Below, piece by piece: positions 41,979-50,531 of a DNA stretch of 64,000 bases. The notes below the pieces were generated by a model. That model worked only from the letters and a program-made list of their open reading frames with translations, was not told where the DNA came from and did not search any database. The stretch is from NCBI RefSeq assembly GCF_003855255.1, contig NZ_CP034072.1, positions 3,216,727 to 3,280,726 of the forward strand. Direction: 5' to 3'. The DNA is from Mycolicibacterium nivoides. GTDB taxonomy: Bacteria; Actinomycetota; Actinomycetes; Mycobacteriales; Mycobacteriaceae. The stretch's first letter is position 1. Each line of letters opens with the position of its first letter. The position numbers and the translations under genes were made by a program.

Positions 41979-42976
41979 TGGCTTACCGCCCGGATCACCT
42001 GACGGGTAACGTCTTTGATCTTCGCGGCCAACTCGGGTTCGATGCTCAGCGTGTCGACGGCGGGCACGGGGACGTCGGTGAGCACAATACCCAGATCCTC
42101 ACGCTCCCACACTGCGCCAAGCCGGTCCAGGATGCGCCGCATGGCGTAGTTGTCGCTCAGTACCCGCGCCGTAAAGCGTTGGATACCAAGGTAGTCCGCC
42201 GACACCACCAGGGCGTCCATCAGGAACGTGCCGATACCGCGGCCCTGGTAGTCGTCACCGACGGTGAACGCCACCTCTGCTGTCGTCGCATCGTGCCCCT
42301 CGCGGACCACGCGCGCATCGGCGACGACCGGCCCGAGAGCTCCCTCGGTCATCACCCAGACGAAATGATCGGCGTAGTCGACCTCGAACAGGTACTCCAG
42401 CAGGGCTTTGGTCGGCTTGCGCACGGATTGGAAACGCCGGTAGAGGGTTTCGCTGGAGAACTCGACGGGCCCGTTGAGGGTCCGCTCCACGTCGCCGGGC
42501 AGCACCGGCCGCAGATAGAACCAGTCGCCGTTGCGCACCTGCACCGGGATGGGGGTGATGAACCCGGCCAGCCGCTGGCGGGCGATGCGCACCAGGCGGT
42601 CGAACATCCCCGGCAGGTGCAGGATGAACTCGAACGCCTCACGGTCACCGACCCAGCCCGTCACCGGTTCGAGGGCCGTCACCGTGGCGGTGCGCGACGC
42701 GTCGCGCAACAGCGCGATCTCACCGATGATCAGGCCCGGCTCCAGATCGGCGACCACGGCGTGGCCGTCAGGCCCGTCATGGACCACCCTGGTCCGCCCG
42801 GAGGCGATCAACATGAACGTCAGGGCCGGGTCACCCTGCCGGATCAGCACGTGCCCGGCCGGGACCGACAGCGGCCGCAGCAGGGCGGTCAACGGCGTCA
42901 GCACGGACGGCCGGCATCCGGCGAAGAATTCCAGCGCCGCCAGGTCGTCGGCACTGATCTCGGTCAGATCGGCCAC
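41975..42976 (-). CDS. pat: cAMP-dependent protein lysine acetyltransferase Pat
   Basis: A 333-aa fusion of an N-terminal cyclic-nucleotide-binding domain and a C-terminal GNAT acetyltransferase, the same length as the mycobacterial enzyme Rv0998/MSMEG_5458. The cNMP pocket is GEIALLRDASRTATV (about 85-99). GNAT motif A is VGDDYQGRGIGTFL (about 238-251), with the catalytic Glu in AEVAFTV. By family knowledge, cAMP binding relieves autoinhibition and the enzyme acetylates Lys in acyl-CoA synthetases and related proteins. pks16 in this window is a plausible substrate class, which is inference. The ATG is at 42976, 32 nt below modA, on the same strand. Confidence 0.96.
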   Translation of the reverse strand: MADLTEISADDLAALEFFAGCRPSVLTPLTALLRPLSVPAGHVLIRQGDPALTFMLIASGRTRVVHDGPDGHAVVADLEPGLIIGEIALLRDASRTATVTALEPVTGWVGDREAFEFILHLPGMFDRLVRIARQRLAGFITPIPVQVRNGDWFYLRPVLPGDVERTLNGPVEFSSETLYRRFQSVRKPTKALLEYLFEVDYADHFVWVMTEGALGPVVADARVVREGHDATTAEVAFTVGDDYQGRGIGTFLMDALVVSADYLGIQRFTARVLSDNYAMRRILDRLGAVWEREDLGIVLTDVPVPAVDTLSIEPELAAKIKDVTRQVIRAVSQ

Positions 42977-43008
42977 AGACCCAGGCTACGGCGCCGCCGC
43001 GGGCTCGG

Positions 43009-43794
43009 TCAGGGCTTGGCGAATCCAGCCTTGGCGAGCGCCTTTTGGCCGGCCTCGCCCGTCACCAGGTCGACGAAGCGGTGCGCCAGCTCGGCGTGCT
43101 CGGAGTCCTTGAGCACCGCGATGGGATAGGTGTTGACGGCCTGGGCCGCTTCGGGGAACGCCACGGCCGTGACCTTGTCCCCGGCCCCGGCGGCGTCGGT
43201 GACGTAGACCAGGCCTGCGTCGGCCTGTCCGCTGGTCACCTTCCCCAGGACGTCGGTGACCGAGGTCTCCTCGCTCACCGGTGACAGATTGACGCCGGTG
43301 GCCTTCTCGACCTTTTCGGTGGCGCCGCCGCAGGGCACGGGCGGTGCGCACACCACGACGCTGGTGCCCGGCTTGGCCAGATCGGCGAAAGACTTGATGC
43401 CCTTGGGGTTTCCCGGTGCGACGGCGATGGTCAGGGTGTTGGTGGCGAAGTTGACCGCGCCGCCCTCGACGAGGCCCGCGGCCACCGCCTTGTCCATGTT
43501 CCGGGTGTCGGCCGAGGCGAACACGTCGGCGTCGGCGCCCTGGGTGAGCTGGGTGACCAGATCCGAGGATCCGGCGAACGAGAACTCCACCGCACTGCCC
43601 GGGTTGTCGGTCTTGAACTGTTCTCCGATCTCGGTGAACGCCGATTTCAGCGAGGCCGCCGCGAACACCGTGATCGAGCCGCCCTGGGCCGCACCCGAGG
43701 TTTCCGGTGCTTTCTCGGCCGAGGTGCAGCCGCCGATCAAGGCTGTGGCAGCGAACGCACTCAAGGCCAGGGCGCACATCCGGGATCGGGTCAT
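43009..43794 (-). CDS. modA: Molybdate ABC transporter substrate-binding lipoprotein ModA
   Basis: A 261-aa periplasmic-type binding protein. The signal peptide ends with IGGC (lipid Cys at about 23). Ligand-binding segments are VFAAASLKSAF, FSFAGSSDLVTQL and DVFASADTRNMD, then VCAPPVPCGGA, all typical of the ModA/WtpA group. It binds molybdate or tungstate for ABC import. No modB or modC follows: pat begins 32 nt downstream on the same strand, so the permease must be elsewhere or has been lost. ATG at 43794 overlaps the stop of the upstream HTH-Mop gene (ATGA). Confidence 0.93.
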   Translation of the reverse strand: MTRSRMCALALSAFAATALIGGCTSAEKAPETSGAAQGGSITVFAAASLKSAFTEIGEQFKTDNPGSAVEFSFAGSSDLVTQLTQGADADVFASADTRNMDKAVAAGLVEGGAVNFATNTLTIAVAPGNPKGIKSFADLAKPGTSVVVCAPPVPCGGATEKVEKATGVNLSPVSEETSVTDVLGKVTSGQADAGLVYVTDAAGAGDKVTAVAFPEAAQAVNTYPIAVLKDSEHAELAHRFVDLVTGEAGQKALAKAGFAKP

Positions 43795-44198
43795 GACTGT
43801 CCTTTCGGGGTTTCCACGATGACGGTCGTGGCCTTGACCACCGCAACCGCGATACTGCCGGGGGCCAGGCCGAGCTCACGTACCGACTGACTGCTCATCA
43901 GCGACACCACGGTGAACGGGCCGCACTGCATCTCCACCTGAGCCATCACCTCGTCGGCGATGACGTTGGTTACCAGCCCGGCGAACCGGTTGCGGGCCGA
44001 GCTGCCGATGCCGAGTGGGTCCTTTGGCGCCGCAGCGGCGTTGGCGCGCGCGAACGCCGCCAGCGCGGCCCCGTCGATCACCTTGCGCCCGGAGCCGTCG
44101 AGATGGGCCGGCAGCGATCCGTCGTCGATCCAGCGCCGCACGGTGTCGTCACTGACCCCGAGCAATTCGGCCGCCTCGCGGACCCGGATGTCTGGCAC
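43791..44198 (-). CDS. HTH-Mop (TOBE) molybdate-responsive regulator
   Basis: A 135-aa protein with an excisionase/MerR-like helix-turn-helix (about 3-45, VREAAELLGVSDDTVRRWID) and a Mop/TOBE domain (about 68-133, SARNRFAGLVTNVIADEVMAQVEM). Mop domains bind molybdate, so this is a small ModE-like regulator or molybdate store. GTG at 44198 starts exactly at the HTH. It overlaps modA by 4 nt. A perfect 16-bp palindrome at 44247-44262, 48 bp upstream, is a candidate operator. Confidence 0.88.
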   Translation of the reverse strand: MPDIRVREAAELLGVSDDTVRRWIDDGSLPAHLDGSGRKVIDGAALAAFARANAAAAPKDPLGIGSSARNRFAGLVTNVIADEVMAQVEMQCGPFTVVSLMSSQSVRELGLAPGSIAVAVVKATTVIVETPKGQS

Positions 44199-44246
44199 CG
44201 CGACAGCGTATCGACACCACCCCCGCTCAACAACCGCAAATGCAGG

Positions 44247-44262
44247 GATATCGCCCGATATC
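44247..44262. promoter_or_regulatory. Palindrome upstream of the HTH-Mop/modA operon
   Basis: Perfect GATATCG-CC-CGATATC. It is flanked by near-identical CAACCGCA(A/C)ATGC direct repeats (from about 44230 and 44263). It is also about 80 nt from the truncated aldehyde dehydrogenase start. Candidate molybdate-regulator operator. Confidence 0.5.
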
Positions 44263-44341
44263 AACCGCACATGCGGGTCTTGACTGCCCCGCCCTTCGAC
44301 CGCTAAGCAGATGCTCAGCATTTCGACGACGGAGGGAACCA

Positions 44342-44784
44342 TATGGCGCCACCGCGGGTGCCGCGATCACCGCCCACCCCGACGTGGAGAAGGTGGCCTT
44401 CACCGGCTCGACCGAGGTTGGCAAGCAGATCATGCGGGACTCGGCGGACAACCTGAAGAAGGTGACCCTGGAGCTGGGCGGTAAGTCCCCGGTGCTGATC
44501 TACGAAGATGCCGACCTCGACATGGCAATCATGATGGCCTCGATGGGCATCTTCGTGCACTCAGGCCAGGGCTGCGTATGCGGATCACGAATCTTTGTGC
44601 AGCGCAGCGTCTATGAACGCGTCGTGCAGGGCATTGCGATGATCGGAGACAACCTGGTGCTGGGCGGCCCCAAGGACGAGGGCGCGATGACGGCGGATAC
44701 AAGCAGTCGGGCATGGGCAAGGAGTTCGGCTACGAGGGCATCGACGCCTACCTGAAGACCAAGTCGATCTGGGCGCAGCTGTAG
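44342..44784 (+). pseudogene. Aldehyde dehydrogenase remnant with two deletions
   Basis: A decayed NAD-dependent aldehyde dehydrogenase. The segment 44345-44690 encodes the middle of the enzyme: TGSTEVGK, catalytic Glu in TLELGGKSP and catalytic Cys in GQGCVCGSR. The N-terminal half is missing although a GGAGGGAACC ribosome-binding site and ATG remain directly upstream. From about 44692 the true C terminus (GYKQSGMGKEFGYEG, ending SIWAQL at the TAG 44782-44784) follows in another frame, so roughly 150-200 residues were lost in a second, frame-changing deletion. No functional product is expected. Confidence 0.85.
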
Positions 44785-44799
44785 CCGAACAACCCTCGG

Positions 44800-45354
44800 T
44801 CACAACGAGAATTGGATGGCGGCGAGCTCGAGGGCCTTGCCCTCGAGCCGCTGGCCCAGATAGATCTCGGCCTGCATGAGCCTCTCGCAGTGCCATCGGA
44901 TGTCCTCGGCATGCTCCCGGGAAGCCGTGTAGCGCACCGCCATGGTGCTCACGTCGATGCGGCGGGTGTCGCGCACCTTGAGGTCCTCGGACACCTTGAA
45001 GCCCTCCTCCTCGGCGGCCGAGATCGCCTCCAGCACCTGCCCCACGGCCAGCCGGATGTCCCGGCAGCCGTTCTCGGCTATTTCGGATGCCTCGCGCTGG
45101 ATGTCCCCTTGCTTGCGCACCACGACCGCGTCGGCACTGACCTGTTCACCCGCCGCCTCACCGGCGGCACCCGACCACTCTGCCCCACCCGGTGCGTGCA
45201 CATTTTGCCGATGCCACTCGAACAGTTCTTCCGACTCGGCAGCCAACTGGCGCCAGCGCGCGGCAGCGTCCGCGAGATACGTTGTGTCCCAGTCTTCTAA
45301 CTGAGAACGGGTCAGTGCTCCACCAGGCTGACCCGCGTCGGGCAGATCATTCAC
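44800..45354 (-). CDS. ESX-associated helical protein, possibly truncated toxin-type N-terminal region
   Basis: A 184-aa all-helical protein resembling the WXG100-like leader of mycobacterial polymorphic toxins and their partners. It has WRQLAAESEELFEWHRQN and AEWSGAAGEAA (a W-x-G turn near 60), then long amphipathic helices. It ends abruptly 15 nt from the aldehyde dehydrogenase remnant, so a C-terminal toxin domain may have been lost; a short stand-alone form is the alternative. ATG overlaps the stop of the upstream ESX-type gene (ATGA). No toxin or immunity gene is seen nearby. Confidence 0.7.
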   Translation of the reverse strand: MNDLPDAGQPGGALTRSQLEDWDTTYLADAAARWRQLAAESEELFEWHRQNVHAPGGAEWSGAAGEAAGEQVSADAVVVRKQGDIQREASEIAENGCRDIRLAVGQVLEAISAAEEEGFKVSEDLKVRDTRRIDVSTMAVRYTASREHAEDIRWHCERLMQAEIYLGQRLEGKALELAAIQFSL

Positions 45355-45626
45355 ATCAACTCCGCCAGGCCCCCGGCGTGTTGTTCGTCGACCGCGGCGT
45401 ATTGCAGCGCGGCCGCGGACAGGTATCCCGCCTGCGCTCTGACGCGCCCCGCCTGGGAGGTTCGCGCGGTGATCACCGCGTCGTCCATCGCCGAGACACC
45501 GGTGCTACTCGGGTAGCCCCCGGCATCGGGACGGGCATGCGATACCCCCAATTCGGCAGCGATCATCTCGCTGCTAGTGGCCCCAGCCCGAAGCGCCCCC
45601 GGGTCCACTCTCAGATCGTTTGCCAT
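45351..45626 (-). CDS. EspC/DUF2580-like ESX-secretion-associated protein
   Basis: A 91-aa protein beginning MANDLRVDPGALRAGA, the conserved opening of DUF2580 (EspC-like) ESX-associated proteins, followed by two helices with SAMDDAV and the AALQYAAVDEQHAG end. ATG at 45626 was chosen over an upstream start because it fits family length. It is coupled to the WXG100-like gene downstream. The pair is typically secreted or used as a chaperone partner through a type VII system; no eccC or other core gene is present, so it depends on a system elsewhere. Confidence 0.82.
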   Translation of the reverse strand: MANDLRVDPGALRAGATSSEMIAAELGVSHARPDAGGYPSSTGVSAMDDAVITARTSQAGRVRAQAGYLSAAALQYAAVDEQHAGGLAELM

Positions 45627-45765
45627 AGCAATCCCCCAACTGGCCAATCTGCTCCCCGAGGCTAACCGAATCGGCTGGGTTGAGCCCAGGGGCTGAGCAA
45701 GTATGCCATTGCGAACTGGCGTCGACCAAGAGCGGGGCGGACTCCCGTTGTCCACCAACCGGCCA

Positions 45766-46503
45766 TCAACCGGCCATCGTCAAGCCCCCACTGACACTGA
45801 GGACTTGGCCAGTAATGAAGCTGGCATCGTCGGAGGCGAAGAAGAGCACGGCCTTGGCGACCTCCTCCGGTTCCGCGAGCCGGCGGAACGGGATGGCCCT
45901 GATCAGGCCTTCGCGGACCTTGTCCGGAAGCGAATGGAACAGCGGCGTGTCTGTCGGTCCAGGGCAAACACAGTTGACGTTGATCTGATGACGGGCCATC
46001 TCGCGTGCGAGCGACTTGGTGAAGGCGATCAACCCGCCCTTGGTGCCGGCGTACACCGTCTCCCCCAGACTGCCCACTCGCCCTGCATCACTGGCAATGT
46101 TGACGATCTTTGCCAAACTTCCCTCGGCGAGGATGGTTTCGAGAAAGGCGTGGGTGAGCCGGACGGGTCCCAGAAAGTTCACCGCGACCAACGCCTGCCA
46201 GAGCGTGTCGTCGTTGGACATGAACGGCTCGACCCGGTCGAAGCCCGCGGCATTGACGATGACGGCGGGCGTTCCGTGCGCGGCCACGACTTCGTCGCGC
46301 AGTGTGCTCACCGCCTTCGGGTCGGCCAGGTCGACCACGTACGCGGTGACGTTCGCGCAATTCTGAACGGTTCGGGCGAGACCCCCTTCATCCCGGTCGA
46401 CGGCCGCGACGGTGGCGCCGGCCTCGGCCAGCGCGGTCGCGACGGCGCGGCCGATCCCCGATGCCGCACCCGTGACCACGGCGACTTTGTTGTCGAATCG
46501 CAT
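45766..46503 (-). CDS. SDR-family oxidoreductase (FabG-like)
   Basis: A 245-aa classical SDR. TGAASGIGRAVA is at about 11-22, VVDLADPKA gives the nucleotide-binding Asp, NAAG at about 84, catalytic Ser in NIASDAGRVGS and Tyr-x3-Lys in YAGTKGG (about 149-153), then PGPTDTPL and the SGGLT end. The FDNKVAVVTG opening suggests 3-hydroxyacyl-CoA or cyclohexanol-type dehydrogenase activity. It is divergent from an enoyl-CoA hydratase across 169 bp, so the two probably work in one acyl-CoA degradation route. Substrate unknown. ATG at 46503. Confidence 0.9.
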   Translation of the reverse strand: MRFDNKVAVVTGAASGIGRAVATALAEAGATVAAVDRDEGGLARTVQNCANVTAYVVDLADPKAVSTLRDEVVAAHGTPAVIVNAAGFDRVEPFMSNDDTLWQALVAVNFLGPVRLTHAFLETILAEGSLAKIVNIASDAGRVGSLGETVYAGTKGGLIAFTKSLAREMARHQINVNCVCPGPTDTPLFHSLPDKVREGLIRAIPFRRLAEPEEVAKAVLFFASDDASFITGQVLSVSGGLTMAG

Positions 46504-46578
46504 TGCCTGACCTCTCGATCTGCGGTGATGTGGACGCTGATGCAACTATCGGCCGCCCGGCATAGAAAATCAACCGAA

Positions 46579-46593
46579 CGGTCGATAATTGAC
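46579..46593. promoter_or_regulatory. TetR half-site in SDR/echA intergenic region
   Basis: CGGTCGATAATTGAC shares the half-site CGGTCGAT/ATCGACCG with the palindrome upstream of the TetR gene (48129-48146). An ACCGAACGGT palindrome overlaps it (46574-46583). It may let that TetR control SDR and echA. Confidence 0.4.
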
Positions 46594-46672
46594 TTAGGTG
46601 GTCGAAAAACCGTAACTTCGGTTGAATAGGGCGCGCGCAGGCCGTGCATGCAGACAGGAGTGGACACCCACC

Positions 46673-47476
46673 ATGGATTTCTCTGACTACCAACAGTTGG
46701 CGGTGACCCGCCGCGACAACGGCGTCCTGCTGATCACGCTGAACCGGCCGGAGAAGTACAACGCCGCCGATGAGGGCATGCACACCGAGTTGGCCAACAT
46801 CTGGAAAGACGTGGCAGCCGACCCGCAGACCAGGGTCGCGGTGATCACCGGCGCGGGCAAGGCATTCAGTGCGGGGGGCGATCTGGCCATGGTCGAGCGG
46901 ATGGCCGGCGACTACGACCGGGTGTCCCACATGCTCGGCGAGATGAGCGATCTGGTCTACAACATGATCAACTGCGACAAGCCGATCGTGTCCGCGATCA
47001 ACGGCGTCGCTGTCGGGGCCGGCGCAGTCGCCGCCTTGCTCGCCGACGTCGCGATCATCGCCGAGGACGCCCGGATCGGCGACGGGCACGTCAAGCTCGG
47101 CGTGGCCGCCGGCGATCATGCCGCCATCATCTGGCCACTGCTGGCCGGCACGGCGAAGGCGAAGTACTACCTCATGACCGGCGAGATGATCGGCGGCATC
47201 GAGGCCGAGCGGATCGGCATGGTCGCCAAAGCCCTTCCGCGGGAGGAAGTTCTGGACGAAGCCCTGCGGATCGCGGACAACCTGGCCACCGGAGCCCAAC
47301 AGGCGATCCGGCTGACCAAGCGTGCGCTCAACAACTGGTTGCGCAACGCCGGCCCAATCTTCGACCAGTCCGCGGCCTATGAGATGTTGACCTTCCTCGG
47401 ACCGGACGTGGTGGAGGGTTACACCGCCCTGCGGGAGAAGCGCGCGCCGCACTTCCCGTCGGCGCAGGACGACTGA
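46673..47476 (+). CDS. Enoyl-CoA hydratase/isomerase-family protein
   Basis: A 267-aa crotonase-fold enzyme. It shows NRPEKYNAADE, GAGKAFSAGGDLAMVE (oxyanion hole, about 62-77), AINGVAVGAGAV (second oxyanion loop, about 109-120), and DARIGDGHVKLGVAAGDHAAIIWP. The usual second catalytic Glu of hydratases is replaced in the GVAAGDHAA loop by Asp, so it may act on a substituted substrate. ATG at 46673 was chosen. It is divergent from the SDR and convergent with the TetR gene (18 nt). The three genes form an accessory catabolic module. Confidence 0.9.
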   Translation: MDFSDYQQLAVTRRDNGVLLITLNRPEKYNAADEGMHTELANIWKDVAADPQTRVAVITGAGKAFSAGGDLAMVERMAGDYDRVSHMLGEMSDLVYNMINCDKPIVSAINGVAVGAGAVAALLADVAIIAEDARIGDGHVKLGVAAGDHAAIIWPLLAGTAKAKYYLMTGEMIGGIEAERIGMVAKALPREEVLDEALRIADNLATGAQQAIRLTKRALNNWLRNAGPIFDQSAAYEMLTFLGPDVVEGYTALREKRAPHFPSAQDD

Positions 47477-47494
47477 GCCGCGGCCCGCCAAGGG

Positions 47495-48109
47495 CTAATA
47501 GAACAGGCACAGGGCACGGTCGACGATCGCGGCACGCAGTTCCGCGCGGTCGTCGTCGTGCATCCCCGGACCGATCCAGACCGAGGACTGGTTCAGGACG
47601 CCGTGCAGGCACTGCAAAGCGACATTGACGTCGGGACAGGTGAATTCACCGCCGTCCACACCCTGCTCCACCACCCGGCGGAACACCGCGTCATGGCGAC
47701 GCCGCATGTCCTTCATCGGCTCGTCGAAGACCTCCGGCCAGCCCCGCGGCCAGGAGAACACCGCGGCCACCTCGGGCGCGGTCTCGGTGAGGATGCGGAT
47801 CTGCTCATCGATCAGGGCCGCCAGGTGCTCTCGAGCGCCAGCCTCTCCGATGGCATCCTCACGGGCCCCGAGCCGCTGCAGAACTTCCTCGGCCAGGGCC
47901 TCCAGCGCGGCGGCAACCAGGGCATCCTTGGACGAAAAGTAGTGGTAGAGAGTGGCCTTGGCGATGTCGGTCTGTTCGGCGACATCTTCCAGGCTCATCC
48001 CCTGGTAGCCGGATTCGGTGAGGATTCGGGTGGCCGTCTTGACGATCTCGGCCTTGCGCCGGTCACGACGGCGTGCCACGCGACTGGAGCCCGCGGGCTG
48101 ATCCTCCAC
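47495..48109 (-). CDS. TetR-family regulator of the SDR/echA module
   Basis: A 204-aa TetR regulator. The HTH is at about 20-66 (ILTESGYQGMSLEDVAEQTDIAKATLYHYFSSKDAL). The C-terminal domain has the usual helices with WPRGWPEVF. GTG at 48109 has TAGGAT (48116-48121) 6 nt upstream on the minus strand, consistent with leaderless mRNA. An 18-bp operator sits 7 bp upstream of that -10. It converges on echA and probably represses itself and the divergent SDR/echA pair. Ligand likely a CoA thioester, by analogy only. Confidence 0.88.
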   Translation of the reverse strand: MEDQPAGSSRVARRRDRRKAEIVKTATRILTESGYQGMSLEDVAEQTDIAKATLYHYFSSKDALVAAALEALAEEVLQRLGAREDAIGEAGAREHLAALIDEQIRILTETAPEVAAVFSWPRGWPEVFDEPMKDMRRRHDAVFRRVVEQGVDGGEFTCPDVNVALQCLHGVLNQSSVWIGPGMHDDDRAELRAAIVDRALCLFY

Positions 48110-48128
48110 GGCCCCATCCTAATAGGCG

Positions 48129-48146
48129 CGGTCGATTATCCGACCG
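48129..48146. promoter_or_regulatory. TetR operator upstream of the TetR gene
   Basis: CGGTCG-ATTATC-CGACCG, perfect 6-bp arms. It lies just upstream of the TAGGAT hexamer of the TetR gene, a typical autorepression site. Related half-sites occur at 46579. Confidence 0.6.
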
Positions 48147-48214
48147 GGTGGACGAACCAGCCAGCTCCTACCGGGCTTCCCTGCCCGCCGCGTGAACCCG
48201 TCACCGCGGCAATT

Positions 48215-49060
48215 TCATGCCGTGGGCGCGCCGATCACCGAGAGCAACTGCAGCTTCTCGTAGCTCTCGCTACCCGGCACCGCGGTGTAGACCAAGAGCG
48301 AATGCGACTGCTCGGGATCCATCAGCACTTGGCAGTTGAGTTCGAGGATCCCGACCTCTGGGTGCTGGTAGCGCTTGATTTCTCGCGGCCTGATGCCGAC
48401 CTCGTGCTCGTCCCACAAGAGCCTGAACTCCTCGTTTTCGGCGATGAGCAACTCCGCGAATCGAGCGGCTTTGGACCCTGGCCCTCGCAGTGTCAGCACT
48501 CCCCTTAGCCCGGAGACGAACATGCGCGAGTAGAAATCGTGATCATCGCGCGGGTAGATGTCGCGCACAGCCGGGTCTGTGAACCAGCGGTACCCGATGC
48601 TCCGCGACGGGCCGGTGTATCGGCACAGGTCACCGACGAGTGCGACGCCGAGCGGGGTCTGCCGCAAGGTCTCCCCCAACTCGGTGACGATCTCCGCCGG
48701 GGTGTCGGTGAGTCTGTCGAAGATTCGCAACATTCCAGGGCTGATGTGATCGCTGCTCGACCCGCGCACCGGCGGTTGGTGTCCGGCGAGGCGGAAGAGG
48801 TGATCGCGCTCGTCGAGAGACAAATGCAGCCCTTGTGCGATCGAGGCAATCATCTGCTCGGAGGGCTGAGGACCGCGTTCTCGTTCCAGGCGCGAGTAGT
48901 AGTCGGTCGACATGTGGCACAACGCGGCGACTTCCTCGCGCCGAAGCCCACTGGTGCGACGGCGTTGACCACGCGGGAGCCCGACGTCCTCCGGCTGCAA
49001 CGCCCCTCGACGACGGACGAGGAATTCGGCCAGTCCGGCTCGATCGATCATGCATGCCAT
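48215..49060 (-). CDS. XRE-family HTH regulator with MmyB-like ligand domain
   Basis: A 281-aa regulator. The N-terminal XRE HTH (about 12-75) has the family hallmark [30 protein letters not shown]. The C-terminal MmyB/MLTR ligand-binding domain (about 110-270) has [22 protein letters not shown] and FYSRMFVSG. Such regulators often repress a divergent oxidoreductase; here that is the SDR at 49139. ATG at 49060 follows GGGAG closely; ATG at 49051 is an alternative. Confidence 0.9.
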   Translation of the reverse strand: MACMIDRAGLAEFLVRRRGALQPEDVGLPRGQRRRTSGLRREEVAALCHMSTDYYSRLERERGPQPSEQMIASIAQGLHLSLDERDHLFRLAGHQPPVRGSSSDHISPGMLRIFDRLTDTPAEIVTELGETLRQTPLGVALVGDLCRYTGPSRSIGYRWFTDPAVRDIYPRDDHDFYSRMFVSGLRGVLTLRGPGSKAARFAELLIAENEEFRLLWDEHEVGIRPREIKRYQHPEVGILELNCQVLMDPEQSHSLLVYTAVPGSESYEKLQLLSVIGAPTA

Positions 49061-49138
49061 TTTCTCCCGGGCCCGATCACTCAGCCACGGATCGTCAGGC
49101 CGTGGATACGGCCGAGTCCGGTGGGCAATCTCGAGCAC

Positions 49139-50080
49139 ATGCCAACCGATTACGACATCACGGTCGACGACCTATCGGGAAAGCGGGCGGTGGTGACCGG
49201 TGCGAGCGACGGCATCGGCCTCGGCATTGCCACACGGCTCGCCGGAGCCGGCGCCGAGGTGGTCATGCCCGTCCGGAATCCCGTCAAGGGCGAGGCGGCC
49301 GTCGCCACGATCCGCGCACGGTATCCGCACGCGAGGTTGTCGCTGGAGGAGCTCGACCTGTCGTCACTGGTCTCGGTAGCCGCGCTCGGCGAGAAACTGT
49401 GCGCCGAGGGGACTCCGATCCACATGCTCGTCAACAACGCCGGGGTGATGACCCCGCCTGACCGGCAGACCACCGCCGATGGGTTCGAGTTGCAGTTCGG
49501 CACCAACCACCTGGGCCACGTCGCCCTCACCGGCCGCCTGCTGCCACTGCTCAAAGCCGGTCGTGCGCGGGTGACGTCCCAGACCAGCGTCGCCGCCCGC
49601 AGCGGCGCCATCAACTGGAACGACTTGAACTGGGAGCACACCTACGACGGTATGGCCGCCTACCGACAGTCCAAGATCGCACTCGGCCTGTTCGGGCTTG
49701 AGCTCAGCCGTCGCAGCGCCGCAGCGGGCTGGGGAATCACCAGCAACATCTCTCATCCCGGTGTCGCCCCCACCAGCCTCCTGGCCGCGCGCCCGGAAGT
49801 CGGACGAGCCAAGGACACCACCAGCGTGCGATTGATCCGCAGGCTCTCAGCGCGGGGCCTCATCGTGGGGACCGTGGACAGCGCGAAGCTACCGGCGCTG
49901 ATGGCAGCGACGTCGGCCGAGAGCGGCGCGTTCTACGGCCCCCAGTGGCCGGGGCACGTCGGAGGTCCCCCGGGTGAGCAGAAACTCTGGAAACCGCTGC
50001 GTGACAACGCGAACGCATCGCGGCTGTGGACGGTGTCACAGGAGCTCACGGGTGTCACTTTCGCGTGCGCGACTCCGTAG
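49139..50080 (+). CDS. Short-chain dehydrogenase/reductase
   Basis: A 313-aa SDR of the retinol-dehydrogenase-like type. [12 protein letters not shown] (about 22-33), the [12 protein letters not shown] motif, NNAG (about 99-102), catalytic Ser in [11 protein letters not shown] and YRQSKIA with Tyr-x3-Lys (about 178-182). The C-terminal lid has [15 protein letters not shown]. Substrate unknown. It is divergent from, and probably controlled by, the XRE regulator (78-nt gap). Its 3' end overlaps the truncated regulator remnant by 26 nt. Confidence 0.92.
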   Translation: MPTDYDITVDDLSGKRAVVTGASDGIGLGIATRLAGAGAEVVMPVRNPVKGEAAVATIRARYPHARLSLEELDLSSLVSVAALGEKLCAEGTPIHMLVNNAGVMTPPDRQTTADGFELQFGTNHLGHVALTGRLLPLLKAGRARVTSQTSVAARSGAINWNDLNWEHTYDGMAAYRQSKIALGLFGLELSRRSAAAGWGITSNISHPGVAPTSLLAARPEVGRAKDTTSVRLIRRLSARGLIVGTVDSAKLPALMAATSAESGAFYGPQWPGHVGGPPGEQKLWKPLRDNANASRLWTVSQELTGVTFACATP

Positions 50081-50530
50081 GACTGGTCACGCTCCAACTG
50101 GACATGATGCTCAACGCCTGTGCGGACGGGGAATTCGGTTGGGCGGTGTAACCGACGAGCGAAAGCCCCGGTGCTGCGGCGACTTCGAAAACGTTGTAGG
50201 TGAGCGTGAGATCGCCGAACTCGGGATGGCAGAACTGTTTGGTGCCGTTCCGGTGGGTGGTCACTTTATGGGCCGCCCACCGGGTGCGGAACTCGACACT
50301 CTGCGTGGCCAGTTCGCCGACGATCTGTGTGATGGCCGCGGAATGTGGATCCCTGGCCGCCTCGGCCTGCAGCAGGCCCACCGCTTCGTCGGCGCTGCGC
50401 TGCCATTCTGGAAACACCTGTGCGGCAGCCGAATCGAAGAAGATGAACCTGGCGAAGTTGGGCCGCCCGACCGCCCTGTCGTAGAGGGGTGAATACAGCA
50501 GCCGGCCCAAGCCCGGCCCGACACGAAGGG
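50055..50530 (-). pseudogene. XRE/MmyB regulator remnant (5' truncated)
   Basis: C-terminal two thirds of an MmyB-type regulator. It contains LGRLLYSPLYDR, RPNFARFIFFDSAA, and the conserved HKVTTHRNGTKQFCHPEFGDLTLTYN end. The N-terminal HTH is absent: upstream of about 50520 the frame runs into the antisense of a hydrolase fragment. No start codon with context is available. It is paralogous to the complete regulator at 48215 by domain type. See the head-to-head remnant finding. Confidence 0.75.
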
Positions 50531-50531
50531 C

